A stretch of 64,000 nucleotides of DNA. Source: Lepidurus packardi. Taxonomy: Eukaryota > Arthropoda > Branchiopoda > Notostraca > Triopsidae. Below the pieces are notes generated by a model. It had not been told where the DNA came from, made no database searches, and saw nothing but the letters and a program-made list of their open reading frames with translations. Shown here piece after piece: positions 23,479-35,858 of this stretch; the stretch's first letter is position 1; every line of letters starts with the position of its first letter. Made by a program: the position numbers and the translations under genes. The DNA is taken from contig JAKZAN010000212.1 of assembly GCA_023053545.1 (NCBI GenBank), positions 1 through 64,000 on the forward strand, read 5' to 3'.

Positions 23479-24898
23479 ATGTCATCATCTTTAAACTTCT
23501 CGCTCTTCGATTCACATTTCCACAAATCCGCAACAAGTACCTTAAAGGAGTGCCAGTATAAATGGAATTTCAAAAAGGTCCTCTACCCTGAGACTCACTA
23601 CATTTATGAAGGGGATGAGTTCTTCAAGAGCCTCTGGAAAAGCATTGATAACGCCAAATCTCATATCTGGATCACTACCTACGCGATGGACAAGTCGATC
23701 CCAGCCAATACTACTCTTGTCAAACTGATCGAAGCACGCAAAAGAGGTGTCAATACGGTGTTACTCGTTGATGATCTGCAGCAGTGGTTGGAACCCAATC
23801 TGTTGAGAGAGTATGAGAGTATCGGTGGTGTATTCAAGAGTCTGAATCCCCAGTGGAACTTGTCCTCCTTGAGAAAATTCTATAAGAAATAGATCTTCCG
23901 AAGACACCACTAGAAGTTGTTTGTCGGGGACAACGTGACCATCATCGGGTCCAGCAATATCTAAACTGGATATGCATGTACCATCCATCATCTTTTCTCC
24001 CTCCTTCTTGTATCTTTTCTATGTTCATCTATGCTCAGCCACTAAATTCGGTTCAAGAGTATTCCGGGACTTCAACCTAGTCGCCAGCAATATCAACCTC
24101 TGCGAGTTCAGGGAATACATCAAAGGGGTTGCAGACCTATACAATATCGAACTGTATCCAGGCAAAAGCAATCAGGCAGTCCTTGAATAGTACAACTCCA
24201 AGTTCCCGAACTCCCATCTGTACGACCCCGAGAAACTCAAGTTCCTGACGTCACACCAACCTTATCGCAAGGATATCCAAAATGAGGTCCTCAGCAATAT
24301 CAAGTAGAGTAGTAAGAGTATACTGGTCATCCAACCTTACTACTATCCGATCAAGAAATTCGAGACTGAAATCGCTAATGGTATCTTTTAAAATATCTTA
24401 ATCCCCCTTTCTTTATGCCCTGTATCTTTTATAGCTTTGGAAAGAGGGGTCGACGTTACTCTAATAACTAGTTCCAAGAGGGACCAGCCAGTCTACAAGT
24501 ATATCAAGAACGGTTTGCTCCTGCGGCGCCTCATAAAGAAAGGTCTAACAGTCCTTGAATCCCATGAGAAATTACTGCATACCAAGGCCTATGTTATCGA
24601 TGAGAAAGTTATGAACATCGGATCCTTCAACAACGATCGTTGGAGCTGGAAGATCAACAACGAAGCCAATATCTGCATCAAATCTGCTCAGGAATACCAG
24701 AGAGTGAAGGGGTACTTCGAACAGCTTAAAGCCACGAGTAGGGAGGTGGACAGGTTCCCGGAAGTGAGTCTAGGGAGAAAGATGAAGATGAAGTTCTGGG
24801 AAAAGTTCCTGTACTTGTCGGAGTGCGTGATGAGCAAGACTAAGAGTTTCAACCTGCAGAAATTCCTGCATCGGTCTCCGATGAACGAGTCTGACTAA
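23479..24898 (+). CDS. phospholipase D-superfamily enzyme (cardiolipin synthase-like)
   Basis: 434 residues after introns 23978-24038 (61 nt) and 24381-24434 (54 nt). It has two HKD motifs: H-E-K-L-F-V-G-D-N...G-S-S-N-I near residue 150 (E from TAG) and H-T-K-A-Y-V-I-D...G-S-F-N-N-D near 350. The arrangement Y-x-x-G-D-E-F-F-x-S-L...I-W-I-T-T-Y near the start and R-V-F-R-D-F-N after the first motif is that of bacterial-type cardiolipin synthases/ClsB and mitochondrial PLD-like enzymes. It likely transfers phosphatidyl groups or hydrolyses phosphodiesters. There is no clear transmembrane helix. Both introns sit between conserved blocks and restore them exactly. Confidence 0.82.
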
Positions 24899-25124
24899 AG
24901 GTAGCAATGAACTAAATAAATAGAGTGATGGATGTGAAACTGATTTAAATTCCAGATCGTTCGAGTTGTGTTAGAAATATAAAGAATAGTTGCAAAAGAA
25001 AGTGGAGTTTAAGGCTATCAAGTATTTTATGGGAGAATGCATAATAGAGTGTCGATGCGTGCATGCAAATGCGTGAAGGTGCTAATCACATCTTGGGATG
25101 TTGTGCTCTCACCCCAGTTGCCTG

Positions 25125-25715
25125 TCAGTTATTGTTGCTACTGCCCACCGGCATCTTGAGAACACTCTCGATCACCGACATGAAGTCCTGCCGAGATACC
25201 TTTTTATCCACATCCCAATCGAAACTCTACAAAATTATGGCCATCTCCTTTGCTTTGAGTTCCGGGAAATCCATGTCTTTCATGAGTTTTCGCAGTTTAG
25301 CTTCACTCATGAACCCGTTCTAATCCATCACGCTATCCAAAGAGCTGCTGATGTCCAGACTAAGGAGTCCTTGTTCTTCGAGCAGCGAATACAGTTGTTC
25401 GCTGCTGATCTATTTCTTGTCTCCGAATATCTTGTACAGGTCGTCGAGTTCTGCATGGGGGTCGGTTTTAAGGATTTTAGAAGCCAGGTTGCTAATGGAT
25501 ATCTTGTGGGGAGTTGGTGAGGAGACAGATTATGGTTGGTCCAGAGTGGAGGGATCGCTTTTATGGGGTAGGGAGAGACTGCCGACGAGGTAGTTAAAGA
25601 GATCGAAGGGGAGTCTATGGTCTTTTTGTAGTAAGTAAGGGTAGCTGGAGAGTGCTTAGACTATGACTTTCTGGAGGGTTGGCTTTTCGGGGGTGTTCTG
25701 GTTGGCCTTGTTCAT
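25125..25715 (-). CDS. EF-hand calcium-binding protein
   Basis: Single exon, 196 residues. The C-terminal half has calmodulin-fold helices: D-L-Y-K-I-F-G-D-K-K-E-I-S (a degenerate loop), L-D-S-V-M-D-E-N-G-F-M-S (second, partial) and a good last loop D-W-D-V-D-K-K-V-S-R-Q-D, with D at 1, 3, 5 and 12. The N-terminal ~75 residues are a unique helical extension with Ser/Pro linker. Probably a calcium sensor of the centrin/calmodulin-like group, with only one or two competent sites. Confidence 0.6.
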
Positions 25716-25986
25716 GAGATTATTATGATGGAGCAGGGTATATAGGGTTCTATTTGGAGAAACTCAGGCAGAATTTGATAACAATATTTTCTATTATGAG
25801 AAGCAACCACCATGATTCTAGGCTACCTTCCAGAGTACATGGCCATCAATATACACAGCAAATGTCTGTTTAAATGATGTATATAATTTTCCCTCCTTCT
25901 CCACTCGCATAGATTTTAGAATAGCAGAGTATTATTCCCTGCACCGATACGCTGACCCTCATAATACTGAACAACAGAGTTATATC

Positions 25987-26643
25987 ATGATCACTCGCGC
26001 ATCTCCTCATACGCACCCTCAAGTCCTAGAGATCCATGTTGTATTCGTTGGTGACTCTGCTGTCGGAAAAACCACCCTCATCCATTCCCTCCTCCAAGAA
26101 CAACCTTCCTTCAACCCCATAACTCTTCCCACCATCTTCGATCACTATGTCACCTGCTTCTACTATCGAGGCACTACACCCGTCAAACTCTACCTCTGGG
26201 ATACTTCGGGTTCCCGATTCTACCATCCTTTGACGTATCTCGTGTTTCCTCTCGCTGATATTTTTGTCAACTGCTTCAATGTCTGTTCCCTTGAAACCTT
26301 ACACTCTTCATTAGTGTATTGGAACCCCGGAGTGAGTGGTTGGAGACCTCTAGCGCCCGTGCTGTACGTGGGGACACATGCCGATCGGCGGACTTCATCG
26401 TCATCATACAAAAACAACAAAATGAGTCTAGCAGATCCCCACAATATTGTCCTGAGTGAATAGTTTTTGTCAAGGAAAATCCAGAGTCTAGGTTCTGCGT
26501 ATATTGATATCGGGTTTCCGTACCATCAATGTCAGCAGCACAGAGATAATATCTTGGACGGGATAACCAGTCTAGTGCTCAATAACAGGAAGAATAACAC
26601 TGATAATCATAGAACACGGCCCCATATTTGCTCCACTTGCTGA
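25987..26643 (+). CDS. divergent Rho-like small GTPase
   Basis: 218 residues, single exon, one TAG read through. G1 G-D-S-A-V-G-K-T-T near residue 22; switch I with P-T-I-F-D-H-Y; G3 L-W-D-T-S-G-S-R instead of W-D-T-A-G-Q-E, so the catalytic glutamine is serine; G4 V-G-T-H-A-D-R-R, like the V-G-T-K-x-D-L-R of Rho proteins; G5 weak. The tail ends C-S-T-C, a possible but unproven lipidation site. The loss of the glutamine predicts slow GTP hydrolysis. It is classed with Rho because of W-x-P and V-G-T-x-x-D-x-R. Confidence 0.68.
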
Positions 26644-26711
26644 CACCCCTCATTTCTCAAGTTAGTAGCCAGATTGGATTTATCTCTCCATCTCTATACC
26701 TTATGTTTGTT

Positions 26712-27770
26712 TCAACTCGTCCAGAATAGTGGCTGTGAACTGGAGGAAAGATTGGGTTCGTATATCGCTATGTGGTCATCCAGGTCATAAATAATTATGA
26801 AATCACTAACTGCCTTCGCAGAAACAATCCCTTCTGTATGCAGTTGTTGGGCCTCTTTGGCGAAAGATAAAGGAATGGGGTTGCTCTAGATTGCCTATTT
26901 TTTAGCAGTATGTCTATTGGGATTTTCTGAGACCTCCAGACAAGCAGCCCGACCATCCATACTCAAAGCCCATAATGCTTGGTTATTCTAAAAAATAGCC
27001 ACAACAAAGTTATAGAACCCGGTATATGTATACCTGATTCTGTTCTTGATGTCGATGACTTTGAGGGTGTCATCATCACAACCCACGATCACGAGCTAGC
27101 TGATACTTTTAGGTTCGTAGAAACAGTGGATGCCGATGTTCTAGATTTTGGCTAGACATTTATAGCTTTCTCGGTCCCAGACTTGTGCGAAGTAGTGGCT
27201 AGAGATGTAGAAGTACTTTTTGCCCATGAAGAAGGTTGTGGGAGCATAGGATAGGGTTATTTTGACTTCGAAGGAGAAGCTGAGGTTGTCCTAGACTTTA
27301 TAGAATTGCAGGCTGTTAGCTCTCAGGATACAGAGAATCCTTTTCTAGAAATAGACATCTATGACCTTACCTCGATCCTCTGGATTCTTGAAGTCCTTGA
27401 TCTTCGTACAGTGGTTGGTATAGTCATAAATCTCAACCAGCCCATCATCGTACCCAATCACCAGAAAAACCCCATATTGTTAGTCCTTTAATTTGATTTC
27501 AGTGATCTTGACGACTGAGATATGCCTGGAAGGTTCTTCTTGGATGAGGTAGCTCTGAAAATTGGTCATGCATTTGGATTCGAAGGTCAGCACGATGATC
27601 TTGGAGTCTGAGTTTTTGTAACAGAAGAGTGTCTGCTTGGGGTTTCTTTTGAGGGTCTGCCCTGAGACGATTGCTGGGTAGTGGGTGTTGCGAGTGTCGA
27701 GTTACATGGGGATGCGCATGAGGAGTCTGTGTTTGGGTCTGGCCTTACCCTGCTTCTACTTAACAATCAT
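26712..27770 (-). CDS. WD40 beta-propeller protein
   Basis: Single exon, 352 residues. Blade signatures: V-I-G-Y-D-D-G-L-V-E-I-Y-D-Y near residue 125, Y-F-Y-I-S-S-H-Y-F-A-Q-V-W-D near 200, V-G-C-D-D-D-T-L-K-V-I-D near 240, A-L-S-M-D-G-R-A-A near 280. It is shorter than a typical isolated propeller of seven complete blades and no specific subfamily is recognised. Most TAA/TAG glutamates lie in loops. It faces the GTPase gene tail to tail, 68 bases apart. Confidence 0.65.
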
Positions 27771-27958
27771 GGAATGTCACAATTTGAGGGTAGATGACAA
27801 CTTATTATATCTGAAAAAGTCAAAAGGACTCTCTGTAATAAAACTTGAAAAATTGATATAAAGGAGGTCATTTTAATACAGTAAACCCTCGTCGACTCTC
27901 TATTCAAAAACCCTCCACTCTATTCATCCATTGACTCACTCTTTCTTTAATATATTTT

Positions 27959-30181
27959 ATGTTCGCCAAAATCCTGAACTCCAAATGCTTCTCCCGCAAC
28001 TGCTTCATCCTGTCCCCAACCACCCATTTCTCATTTTCCCGCAAGACAGCCCCTAAAATCAATCACCAAAAAATACTCCAGGCCTCAGCTTAATAGGTCT
28101 CCCATGAAGAAATACGCAGGCTCTAGTAACTCAAAGAAATGCATGAGAAGAATAGACTCATGAAAGCCACCAAGAACAGAACAGAAAGGGAGATCTAGGA
28201 GCAACTCGAAAGGGAAATTAGTGGACTCATTGACAAAGGGATGAGTAATGAGGAGATCATAAAGAAAATGACAGAGAGCTCCAGGACTAGAGATGACCAG
28301 AGTGCATAGTAATCCTACACTATTTAGAAGGATCCCAACAAAAACGACGACCTAGACGCAGCTTTAAACCCTATCTTGTAGAAACTGGATCTGCTGAAAT
28401 CCTCAGAGTCAGCACTGTTGATAGCGAAACAAAGGATGTTGATTTAAGAAATGTAGAAAACAGCTCCCAAAGGAAAGCGGGTAATAGTGGACAAACAACG
28501 TTATGACTACGATCAGGAGTCTTTGGAACTCACGCGTAGACAGATCAAGAGTTCCATTTTGTTGGAGGCGATGCTCCAGGAAAAAAAACCCGAGGAGTTC
28601 TAAGAGAGGCTGCAGGAAAAAAATAGTTTTGTGACTCTGGTCCCTGAGGAACTTAAGGAACTCGCCAGAGCCTACAGAGATTAAGAAATGAAGTATATGA
28701 CCCGACTGGTGGAGCCACGTCGGGAGCCTGACCGACCCAGAAAAGAAGATGGACTGGTCCCCCAGACATAACCCAAGAAACAAGGCCGAAGGGTCAGCAC
28801 CAGATAGTTGATAGAGAAGAAATACGAGTAAAATTACAAAGACCTGCCTCTGGAATCAGTAGAAGAGAAGAAAGACAGACTCTTAAGACAATACGGCGAA
28901 ATCAGTAATGTGTAGAATAGTGAATCCGACAAACAGTTCCTGCACGAGGGTGAAAAGGATCTCGAAAATGTGGATAGTTCTCTTGTGTTCATTAACGAAG
29001 ACGAAACCAAAGAAGAAGCCAAAATAACCCTCAAGGAGAGTACGTATGGCATCCAAGAACAGCGGATCAATGACTTCCAAAGAAATATGCTGAGCAAGCA
29101 TAAGATGATATTCGACGTGGAGGATGTCAAACAAATGGACAAGGAGATGCTGTTGCATGATAAAAAACGATTAGAAGAGTTGGAGAGGTACAATAAGTAT
29201 CTGCAGAAGAGAAAGAGGTTGCAAGAAATCAATAAACTTGTGGGCGAGATCCATGAAGAGGAATTCGATGATGAGGTCAACTACAAAGAGATTTATACAA
29301 GTGTCGCAGACTCTCCTGGAGGTTTCGTGCCTAAAAACCGTAAAAAGGGGGACGATAAACTAGCGATGGTGCCTGATCCAGCCAAGATCGAAGAGGCTAA
29401 CATGAGATACGAGAGAAGTGTATTCTCTAAACACAACAAATAATATGAGTATCACTATCAACGCACGTTGCAGAATATGGAGAACTGGCTAGAGGCAGAG
29501 GCTTTTGTCAAGGTCAACAACTATAAGCCAGATTCAGTATTTGCTGGAATCGAGTTCGAATCGATAGAGGCAAATGACGGGCTGACTGTCTTAACTGTCT
29601 TGTGGAACAAAAAGAAACCTCTGAGCCCAAAGGAATACGCGAGATGGTAGGAAGACCAACTTCAATAGTTGACAGACGAGGAGAAGAAACAGAAGGATGA
29701 GTGGGTGGCGAGTGTCAATAAATGGCTCAACAAGGAAGCACAACGATTTTCTTCGAAGATGTGCCTGGATTTAGGCCTACGCTACGGCCCCGAGATCAGG
29801 TTCCGGTATTACTAGTAATCCTTGTACCTGAAGACGACCAAGATATCAATGCAGGGGGAAATCGATGGGATCATCCAAGAGAAGCTCAGGATGGATGTGA
29901 GTAAAGGATTACTTCCCGAAAAGATGAAAAAGAGTGAGCTCACTAAGATAGTGTCAGATTACAGATAAGTAATGTCTAGGAAACTGGGGGCTATGAATGA
30001 AAAACACATGGCAATGATCGATGGTGAGGACAAGAGGAAGAGGGATTAATAGGAGAAGAGTAAGAAGAACAGTAAGAAAGTGGACAGGACGAATAGGGAC
30101 AACAGGACTGAAGACGGAAAGCGTAAGAAGACACCCAAGAAGAGTAAAGATAGAGTACAGTAGTTCTGGGATAAACTCTGA
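27959..30181 (+). CDS. mitochondrial ribosome-binding factor A-like protein, long form
   Basis: Single exon, 740 residues, very charged. Residues 1-40 form a mitochondrial presequence (M-F-A-K-I-L-N-S-K-C-F-S-R-N). A long helical, Glu/Lys-rich middle follows. Near residues 590-680 is an RbfA-type KH domain: V-N-K-W-L-N-K-E-A-Q-R-F, L-G-L-R-Y-G-P-E-I-R-F-R-Y-Y-E-E-S, matching the R-x-V-P-E-L-R-F-x-Y-D-E-S pattern of RbfA. The tail is lysine-rich. RbfA assists maturation of the small ribosomal subunit RNA. Bacterial RbfA has about 130 residues, so most of this protein is lineage-specific extension. Confidence 0.62.
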
Positions 30182-30398
30182 GGTGGATTAATAAGAGAGC
30201 GAAAGTGGGATGGCTATTTTCTATCTGTACACAGTTATAGATATAATAAAGAAAAAGGAGAAAAGTGTTGGCTGAGGATTTCCTTTGGGGACTGTCTTCT
30301 CCTGTCTCTCTTTGATTTTTTGGTCATTTATCTTCATCCTTCAGGTTTTGTCATAGTGCACATTTACACACATTACAAACCCGATTCTTTTTGTCTCC

Positions 30399-31805
30399 TC
30401 ACGCCGTTTAGTATTTAAGCTCATGTACTATATCTGCAAACCGATCAGCCTCCGACGGTTTGTCTCCTGGCGATATATCCTTGCTATCAACTATTTTGAA
30501 CTCAGGGTTAGCGACTACATTATTCTAACCCCGCATATCGATATTTGTGAACACTTCCGCGATCAACATATTCATCAACATATGATTGACCACCACCACG
30601 TAGCAGACTACAGTGACAGCGATGTACCAACCATGGGTCCTCAGGGTTTTCGTCCAGTCGTCCAGCACCAGAAATTGCAGACTCAATATTATGCTCTGGA
30701 AGATATTGAGGTGTTCATCTTAGGATTGTTCTTTGCTACTACAGTTGAGGAATAGGTAGACGAAGAACGAGAAAATGACGAAAGAGTTCACACTGAGGGA
30801 GAGCACATGTGAGAGGGTAGAGATCGAGCGGATAACCTTTTTGAAGAGATCGATGATTTCGGGGATCAAGCACACCCGAGCAACACATAGCACGAAATTT
30901 ATCAGCTTAGGGCCAGTGAAGAAGGTAATTAAAATGGTGATTTGCAGAAAGGCACTACAAATCTGACGAGGAAGATGCAGCTAACCTGTCATCCAGTCAT
31001 CGACCAATGTCAGCACCGCTGATAAAAGAGTACTTGCAACATAAGCAGCTCTAAGATCATAGGAGAATGGCATAAATAGTACCGCCACACTCGCGAGTCT
31101 TTCTCCAATTCTGAGTATTTTGAGTTTAGTTGGGATATGTTCTCCCAGGATATTACGATGGCAGCTGAGAGTGTCTACGGATCTGCCGCAATTGGGCTAT
31201 GCAATATAGTGCAGTACGAATGCCATGTTAATATTGATCAGCGAGTGGATGATGACGAGAGAAGACACAATAATAAAGAAGGACTTGACGAAGCCATCGG
31301 AGTGGTAGTTTATTTTGGTGATCTTGCCGACCTGGTCCAGGGTGGACATTTGCAGGAATGTGAGACTGGAGGCTCTGTTGCTCCAGAAGTACTCGGAGTT
31401 TTAGGAGAAGATGTTATGGCCGATGGCTCCGAAGAAGTAGTACATCACGATCAGGGACACGAACAACCACACCGACTCGAAGAAGACCCCGATCACTATT
31501 TTGAGTCTCTTGACCAGACTGTTGAGGCCTAAGAGGTACGCCAAAGGAGCCATCACCAGAATCTCAGTCACAGATTCGTTGACTAGACTCAGAAGCAAGA
31601 TAACAGAATTCAAAATTGTGGATACGAAATAAGGGATGCTTTCGACAGAGACTCCGTAGTAGAGTGATGCACAAATCGAGACAACAAGGAATCCGCATTC
31701 GATGGGCAGGTAGTTGGTAGGATCGTGATTGTCATAATCGAAGATTAAGAAAAGGAGTAGATTGGCAAAGAAAAATAGGAGACAGAGTATCTAGCTGTTG
31801 TTCAT
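30399..31805 (-). CDS. compact two-repeat voltage-gated-type cation channel
   Basis: Single exon, 468 residues with about ten hydrophobic helices. Two homologous ion-transport repeats are visible. The first has S4-like L-N-S-L-V-K-R-L-K-I-V and pore T-F-L-Q-M-S-T-L-D-Q; the second has L-F-K-K-V-I-R-S-I and pore I-L-S-L-Q-F-L-V-L-D-D-W, followed by S6 N-M-L-I-A-E-V-F-T-N. The arrangement is that of two-pore channels (TPC), but those have 700-800 residues. Here the N-terminal cytosolic part is missing and the S1-S3 regions are short. Likely membrane calcium or sodium conductance; selectivity cannot be read. Confidence 0.62.
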
Positions 31806-32447
31806 GGGTTGACGGCAAGAGGGGTGGAGAGTGGGGAATGCCCAAGTTGCTTATGATGAGGAGTAGGAGGAATCAGGGAGAAGTTGCCACAGTTTCGAAA
31901 GAATTTACCTATATTTCTGGATGGGATGTAATTATGATGATGGTCAGTGTTAAAGGTAGAGCACTATACTTATATTCGTGAAGCGATTCCAAATGAATAA
32001 AATGTATGTATCTATGGTAGTCTATACATATAGTGGATATCCAGGTGGCAATCCTAGATACAGTGTCGCATGGCATAGTAGCAGAGAGTGCTGATTCATT
32101 TAGACGATATATCCTTTTAATCAAGATAACTGTGTCCAACTCGTGACCTCCCCATCCTACAGTTGACTAGTTTTCGATTGATTTTCGTCAACTTTATTGC
32201 TAACTACCAATGTAATACTATTATAGAATTCTGTTTCATTCCACCCTGCAAACTGTTTGTAATTTAAATTCATTCGAATATAATTTTTCCCCACAGTCCA
32301 GGTTAGCAGTGCCACTATATATGGTACACAATATAATGCAGCCAAGAGAGAGATCGAACACCATTTAGGTGCAAGGTTCATCAAGTTTACCACTTCCCAT
32401 TACAGCACAAATATTAACTAATAGCAGCAGACCTCGGCTAGAAGCTC
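31806..32447. other. spacer with weak ORFs upstream of the channel gene
   Basis: AT-rich region holding the minus-strand ORF listed at 32121-32393 and a second minus-strand open frame around 31880-32140 (contains I-L-I-K-R-I-Y-R-L-N-E-S) in a different frame. Either could be a 5' exon of the channel gene; no convincing splice path was found. Confidence 0.3.
32121..32393 (-). CDS. possible small membrane or secreted protein
   Basis: 90-residue ORF from ATG to TGA with one TAG. It has one strong hydrophobic segment (S-L-L-A-A-L-Y-C-V-P-Y-I-V-A-L-L-T-W) and an N-x-T/S site after it. It is not recognised and may instead be an upstream exon of the two-repeat channel gene or noise. Confidence 0.28.
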
Positions 32448-32678
32448 ATGATATTCAGCAAGAAAATTAAGCAGAGCCTCAAAAATATAACGAAAGAATA
32501 CTGTTTCAAAACCAAGCACCAGCTGCACGCGGAATCAATATAGACCTTCCGACGCTAATAAGAAGCTTCAAAACGAGACATGGACTAGAAGTGGAGAACT
32601 CCTGGATATCACAGAATACACTCTGCGAATAAGGGAAATAGGCGCACCGAGGCTTGGCATCTGAAACCACATCATTGA
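32448..32678 (+). CDS. small basic protein of unknown function
   Basis: 76-residue ORF, ATG to TGA, visible only when TAA/TAG are read as glutamate. It is basic at the start (F-S-K-K-I-K-Q-S-L-K) and has a charged helix (T-F-R-R-E-E-E-A-S-K-R). Its composition is protein-like, but no family is recognised. It lies 148 bases before the TMEM245-like gene on the same strand. Confidence 0.4.
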
Positions 32679-32826
32679 TGCTAGTTAATTTTAAAAGGTA
32701 TCACAATATAGACTCATCTCTTTTCCTCTCTTTCCAATATGCACACCTATACTTTTACAATCGAGAAACAAAAAGGTACAATCTCAGGCATTAGCAAGAA
32801 CAACAACAACTTCAAAACCAATCATA

Positions 32827-34689
32827 ATGCAAAACATCGAGAACTTCGTCGCTAAGTACCAGAACATCATGCCTTACGTTCTGGCCAATCTCGTCTCTGC
32901 CGCTATTCTTCTGCTTGCCTACTTCATCTATTCACTCCTTGATGAGTACTTCCATACGATGCTCTTCTCGGTCCTGGTCGGAGCCACCATCAAACCATTC
33001 AAAGATATCTTCATTTCCACACTCCTCGGGTTGCTCTATGGATCTGAGAAATCGCAAACATAATCCGAAGAGCAACAACATTAGTATTTTCGGGGGTTGG
33101 TTAATACTCTGAAAAATTCATTGGTTTTTGACTCCGGGATGAGTGCAAGTGCGGATTAGCTTGAATCGTAAGAAGAGCAGTCAGCGACTTCACACAAATA
33201 TTTGGCCCCCGCGGCTCGACGCTACAGCATAGACGAGGGCATATTGCTCAAGAAAAGTGGCTTCAAAAGACAGAAGCAACTCCACAAAAATAACAATAAC
33301 AAAATATCAGAACTAAAATCATAAAAACCACTCTAAACCCCTAACCCTTCCTCTAAGCCGTCCTGCAACCTCCCTACTCCTTATCCTAAGCAAAACAACC
33401 CCAACAACAGCGCAGGATCCTTTATCCTCATAGTCAAACAATGCTTTAATCTCCTGGCTGCGATGGCTATCTTCTACTTCTTCAAAGGTAATCTCGGAGT
33501 AGCGATACTCGTCAGTCTTTTCATTGTCGAATTCCTCTTGAAACTGCTCTGGAGACTGACCAAAACTTATCTGCAACCTTATATCAAATAGTTCCGAAAT
33601 GCACTGGAGTCCTGGCTGCCCAGGTAGACTATGCGTAAAACCCTGTCCAGAGCCTTCACATACGTGTTTATATTAGGCATCCTGATCCTATTAGTCGTGA
33701 GTAGCATTTTTACAGTGTACATGTTAGATAAAGACTTCTAAAAACTGCAACTGTAGATTCAGAAGAGCCGTTTCAGCAGTTTAGTAGCCGAGACAGAAGG
33801 TGTCTTCAACAACAGCAGTATGGTGAAGTTTCTGCGGCAGATCAATCTCTCCAATGAAATCTAGAGATTCCTGGAACCCAACCCCAACCATACCAAGTAA
33901 GTAAACCAGTGCATCCAGAAAGGCGTGCACTACTTACCGGATATAATTCCCAAATCCGTACTCGAAGGCACTTGTTCCCTTTTATATGAGATCTAAATGG
34001 CCAGTCTGCAGAACTACCTATCCTATGTAACCAAGGCAGGAGAAATCCTCCAAAAATTACTAGGTTTTTCATTTAGCCATCTCTTCGGCGTCATTAACTC
34101 TATTTTCCTGTTCACGTTCAAATGTGTCATCTTCATTACCACTACCTACTACACTGTTGAGGATTTTGATGTGTATCGCGTTCTTAGAGGAGTCGCCAGT
34201 CTTTTCTTAAAGACCTCTGAAAACTCCATCAGAGCTTAACACTCCTTTGCACAGTAGTTTTGCGAAGAGATCAAATGCATCATGACCAGCAGCCTAAAAA
34301 TCGGGTTATTGCACTTTATATCCTCCTGGATCTTGATGGACCTTTTCCAGATCACCAATTTCAATTTCTTCCTCTCGATTATACTCGCTCTAATGTCGAC
34401 CGTACCCCTCTACCAACCTTATGTAGGAGTGGGGATCATCGTGCTGCTGAAGATCTGTCTATAGCAGCAAACTTAGACTCCAAAGGTGAAACTAGCAGGG
34501 TTCATGGTAGTTTATTATTTGGTGAGTTCGTAGATCTTCAACCGAGTGTATTCTAAGATCAGTATACCGATGACTTTTACGAGTCTGGCTGTGCTGTTCG
34601 GGATCTACTCGTACGGAGTGATGGGTGTGGTCTACGGGCCACTGATTGTGGTGGTAATGAAAAGGCTAGTGAGCCAGATACGTTCCTGA
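32827..34689 (+). CDS. TMEM245 / AI-2E transporter-family membrane protein
   Basis: Single exon, 620 residues. It has N-terminal helices (Y-V-L-A-N-L-V-S-A-A-I-L-L-L-A-Y), a polar basic loop of ~90 residues, a second group of helices, a long amphipathic region and a C-terminal helix bundle closing with Y-S-Y-G-V-M-G-V-V-Y-G-P-L-I-V-V-V. This G-x-x-G-x-x-Y/F-G-P-L ending and the amphipathic middle are the signature of the PerM/AI-2E exporter family, of which TMEM245 is the eukaryotic member. The substrate is unknown. Confidence 0.6.
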
Positions 34690-34911
34690 CTTATGTGTAT
34701 GGCTTTAGTTTGTATATAATCTATCTGGACAGCCACATCGTCAATTTTCAACCATTGTGCCATAACTATGTAATACTTATTTTGTAGTGGATAGATACAC
34801 ATGTATAGACTTTCCTCGGTACTTCACTCTCAGAATCACCACTATTAAAGATTATTGGTAAGGATCCCTATATTTTTGTTATAGAACATAACAATACACA
34901 GATATAAGTAT

Positions 34912-35673
34912 ATGGTTTTCCTCAAAAAATATCTCTTCGGTTCCATAAAAACCCTATCCAGATTCCCCTACAAGTTCGGCGGATCCAATCTGTCCCCGCC
35001 CTCTTAGTTCGAAAACCAGGGAAGACAGAAATTCCTAGAAATGGCTTTAGGGGATGGCCTCGTCGATGGTTTCAAGTACGCATACATGAACACCATATCT
35101 GCCATTCACTAAAAAGACACTAACTACCTCAAACAGAATCTCGAGCCTATACTCTTTAATGCCCTAGAAGATGCTCTCCCCGAAACTGAATACTTGGACC
35201 CGTAGGCGCCGGTCTCTGCTTATTTCTTCAAAAGCAAGATCCACTTCGGAGTCAATTTTGATAGGCAGAAGACCCAAGGGTACAAGGACATGCAGGTGCA
35301 GTAAATGAGCACTCCGACCTTCGAGTTCAACATGTACCTTCCGAAGAGCGGGTTCGGTTTCGGTGGGATGCAGGGCATGCTGAAACCTCCCATCATTTCT
35401 ATTCAGATTCTGTTCAGAAGCAGAGCTAGGCTCGTCTCAAAATCGAACAGCAACAATGTTAAGTGTTCTGGATAATAGACCCATTTGATGCAATTCTAGA
35501 CTGTCTCCGAAAAGGGTGGACTAGATCTGATGAACCTGATGTCAGTGATGAACCAGGCCAAAACAGGAGGGAATATTAACCCTCGGGAGTTTATGGAGAA
35601 ACTGATCGGTTCGGAATATAGCTGGAAGATTGCTGATATGGATCAGAACCTGAATGGGAATGCTTGGGTGTGA
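34912..35673 (+). CDS. mitochondrial Tim44/mL45-like domain protein
   Basis: Single exon, 253 residues. The N-terminus is basic and hydrophobic (V-F-L-K-K-Y-L-F-G-S-I-K-T-L-S-R), like a mitochondrial presequence. The body has a helix Y-L-K-Q-N-L-E-P-I-L-F-N-A-L-E-D-A-L, then beta strands ending T-H-L-M-Q-F-E-T-V and S-W-K-I-A-D-M-D, as in the Tim44-like fold shared by Tim44 and ribosomal protein mL45. A methionine/glycine-rich insertion (G-F-G-F-G-G-M-Q-G-M) is odd. Assignment is by pattern only. Confidence 0.42.
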
Positions 35674-35858
35674 TGATCCAGCTGAATGTATATCTGATCG
35701 TGTGCGAATAGTCGTGCATGTCTAGTCGTACTTATATGCCAGATAGTGGACACTTCATCATGGGATATTTAATCTATAAAGAACATATATATCGACTAGA
35801 GCTCCCTAAACATATTAAACATATAGCATCATCACTTTATTAGCGCCTTGCAGAAGAA

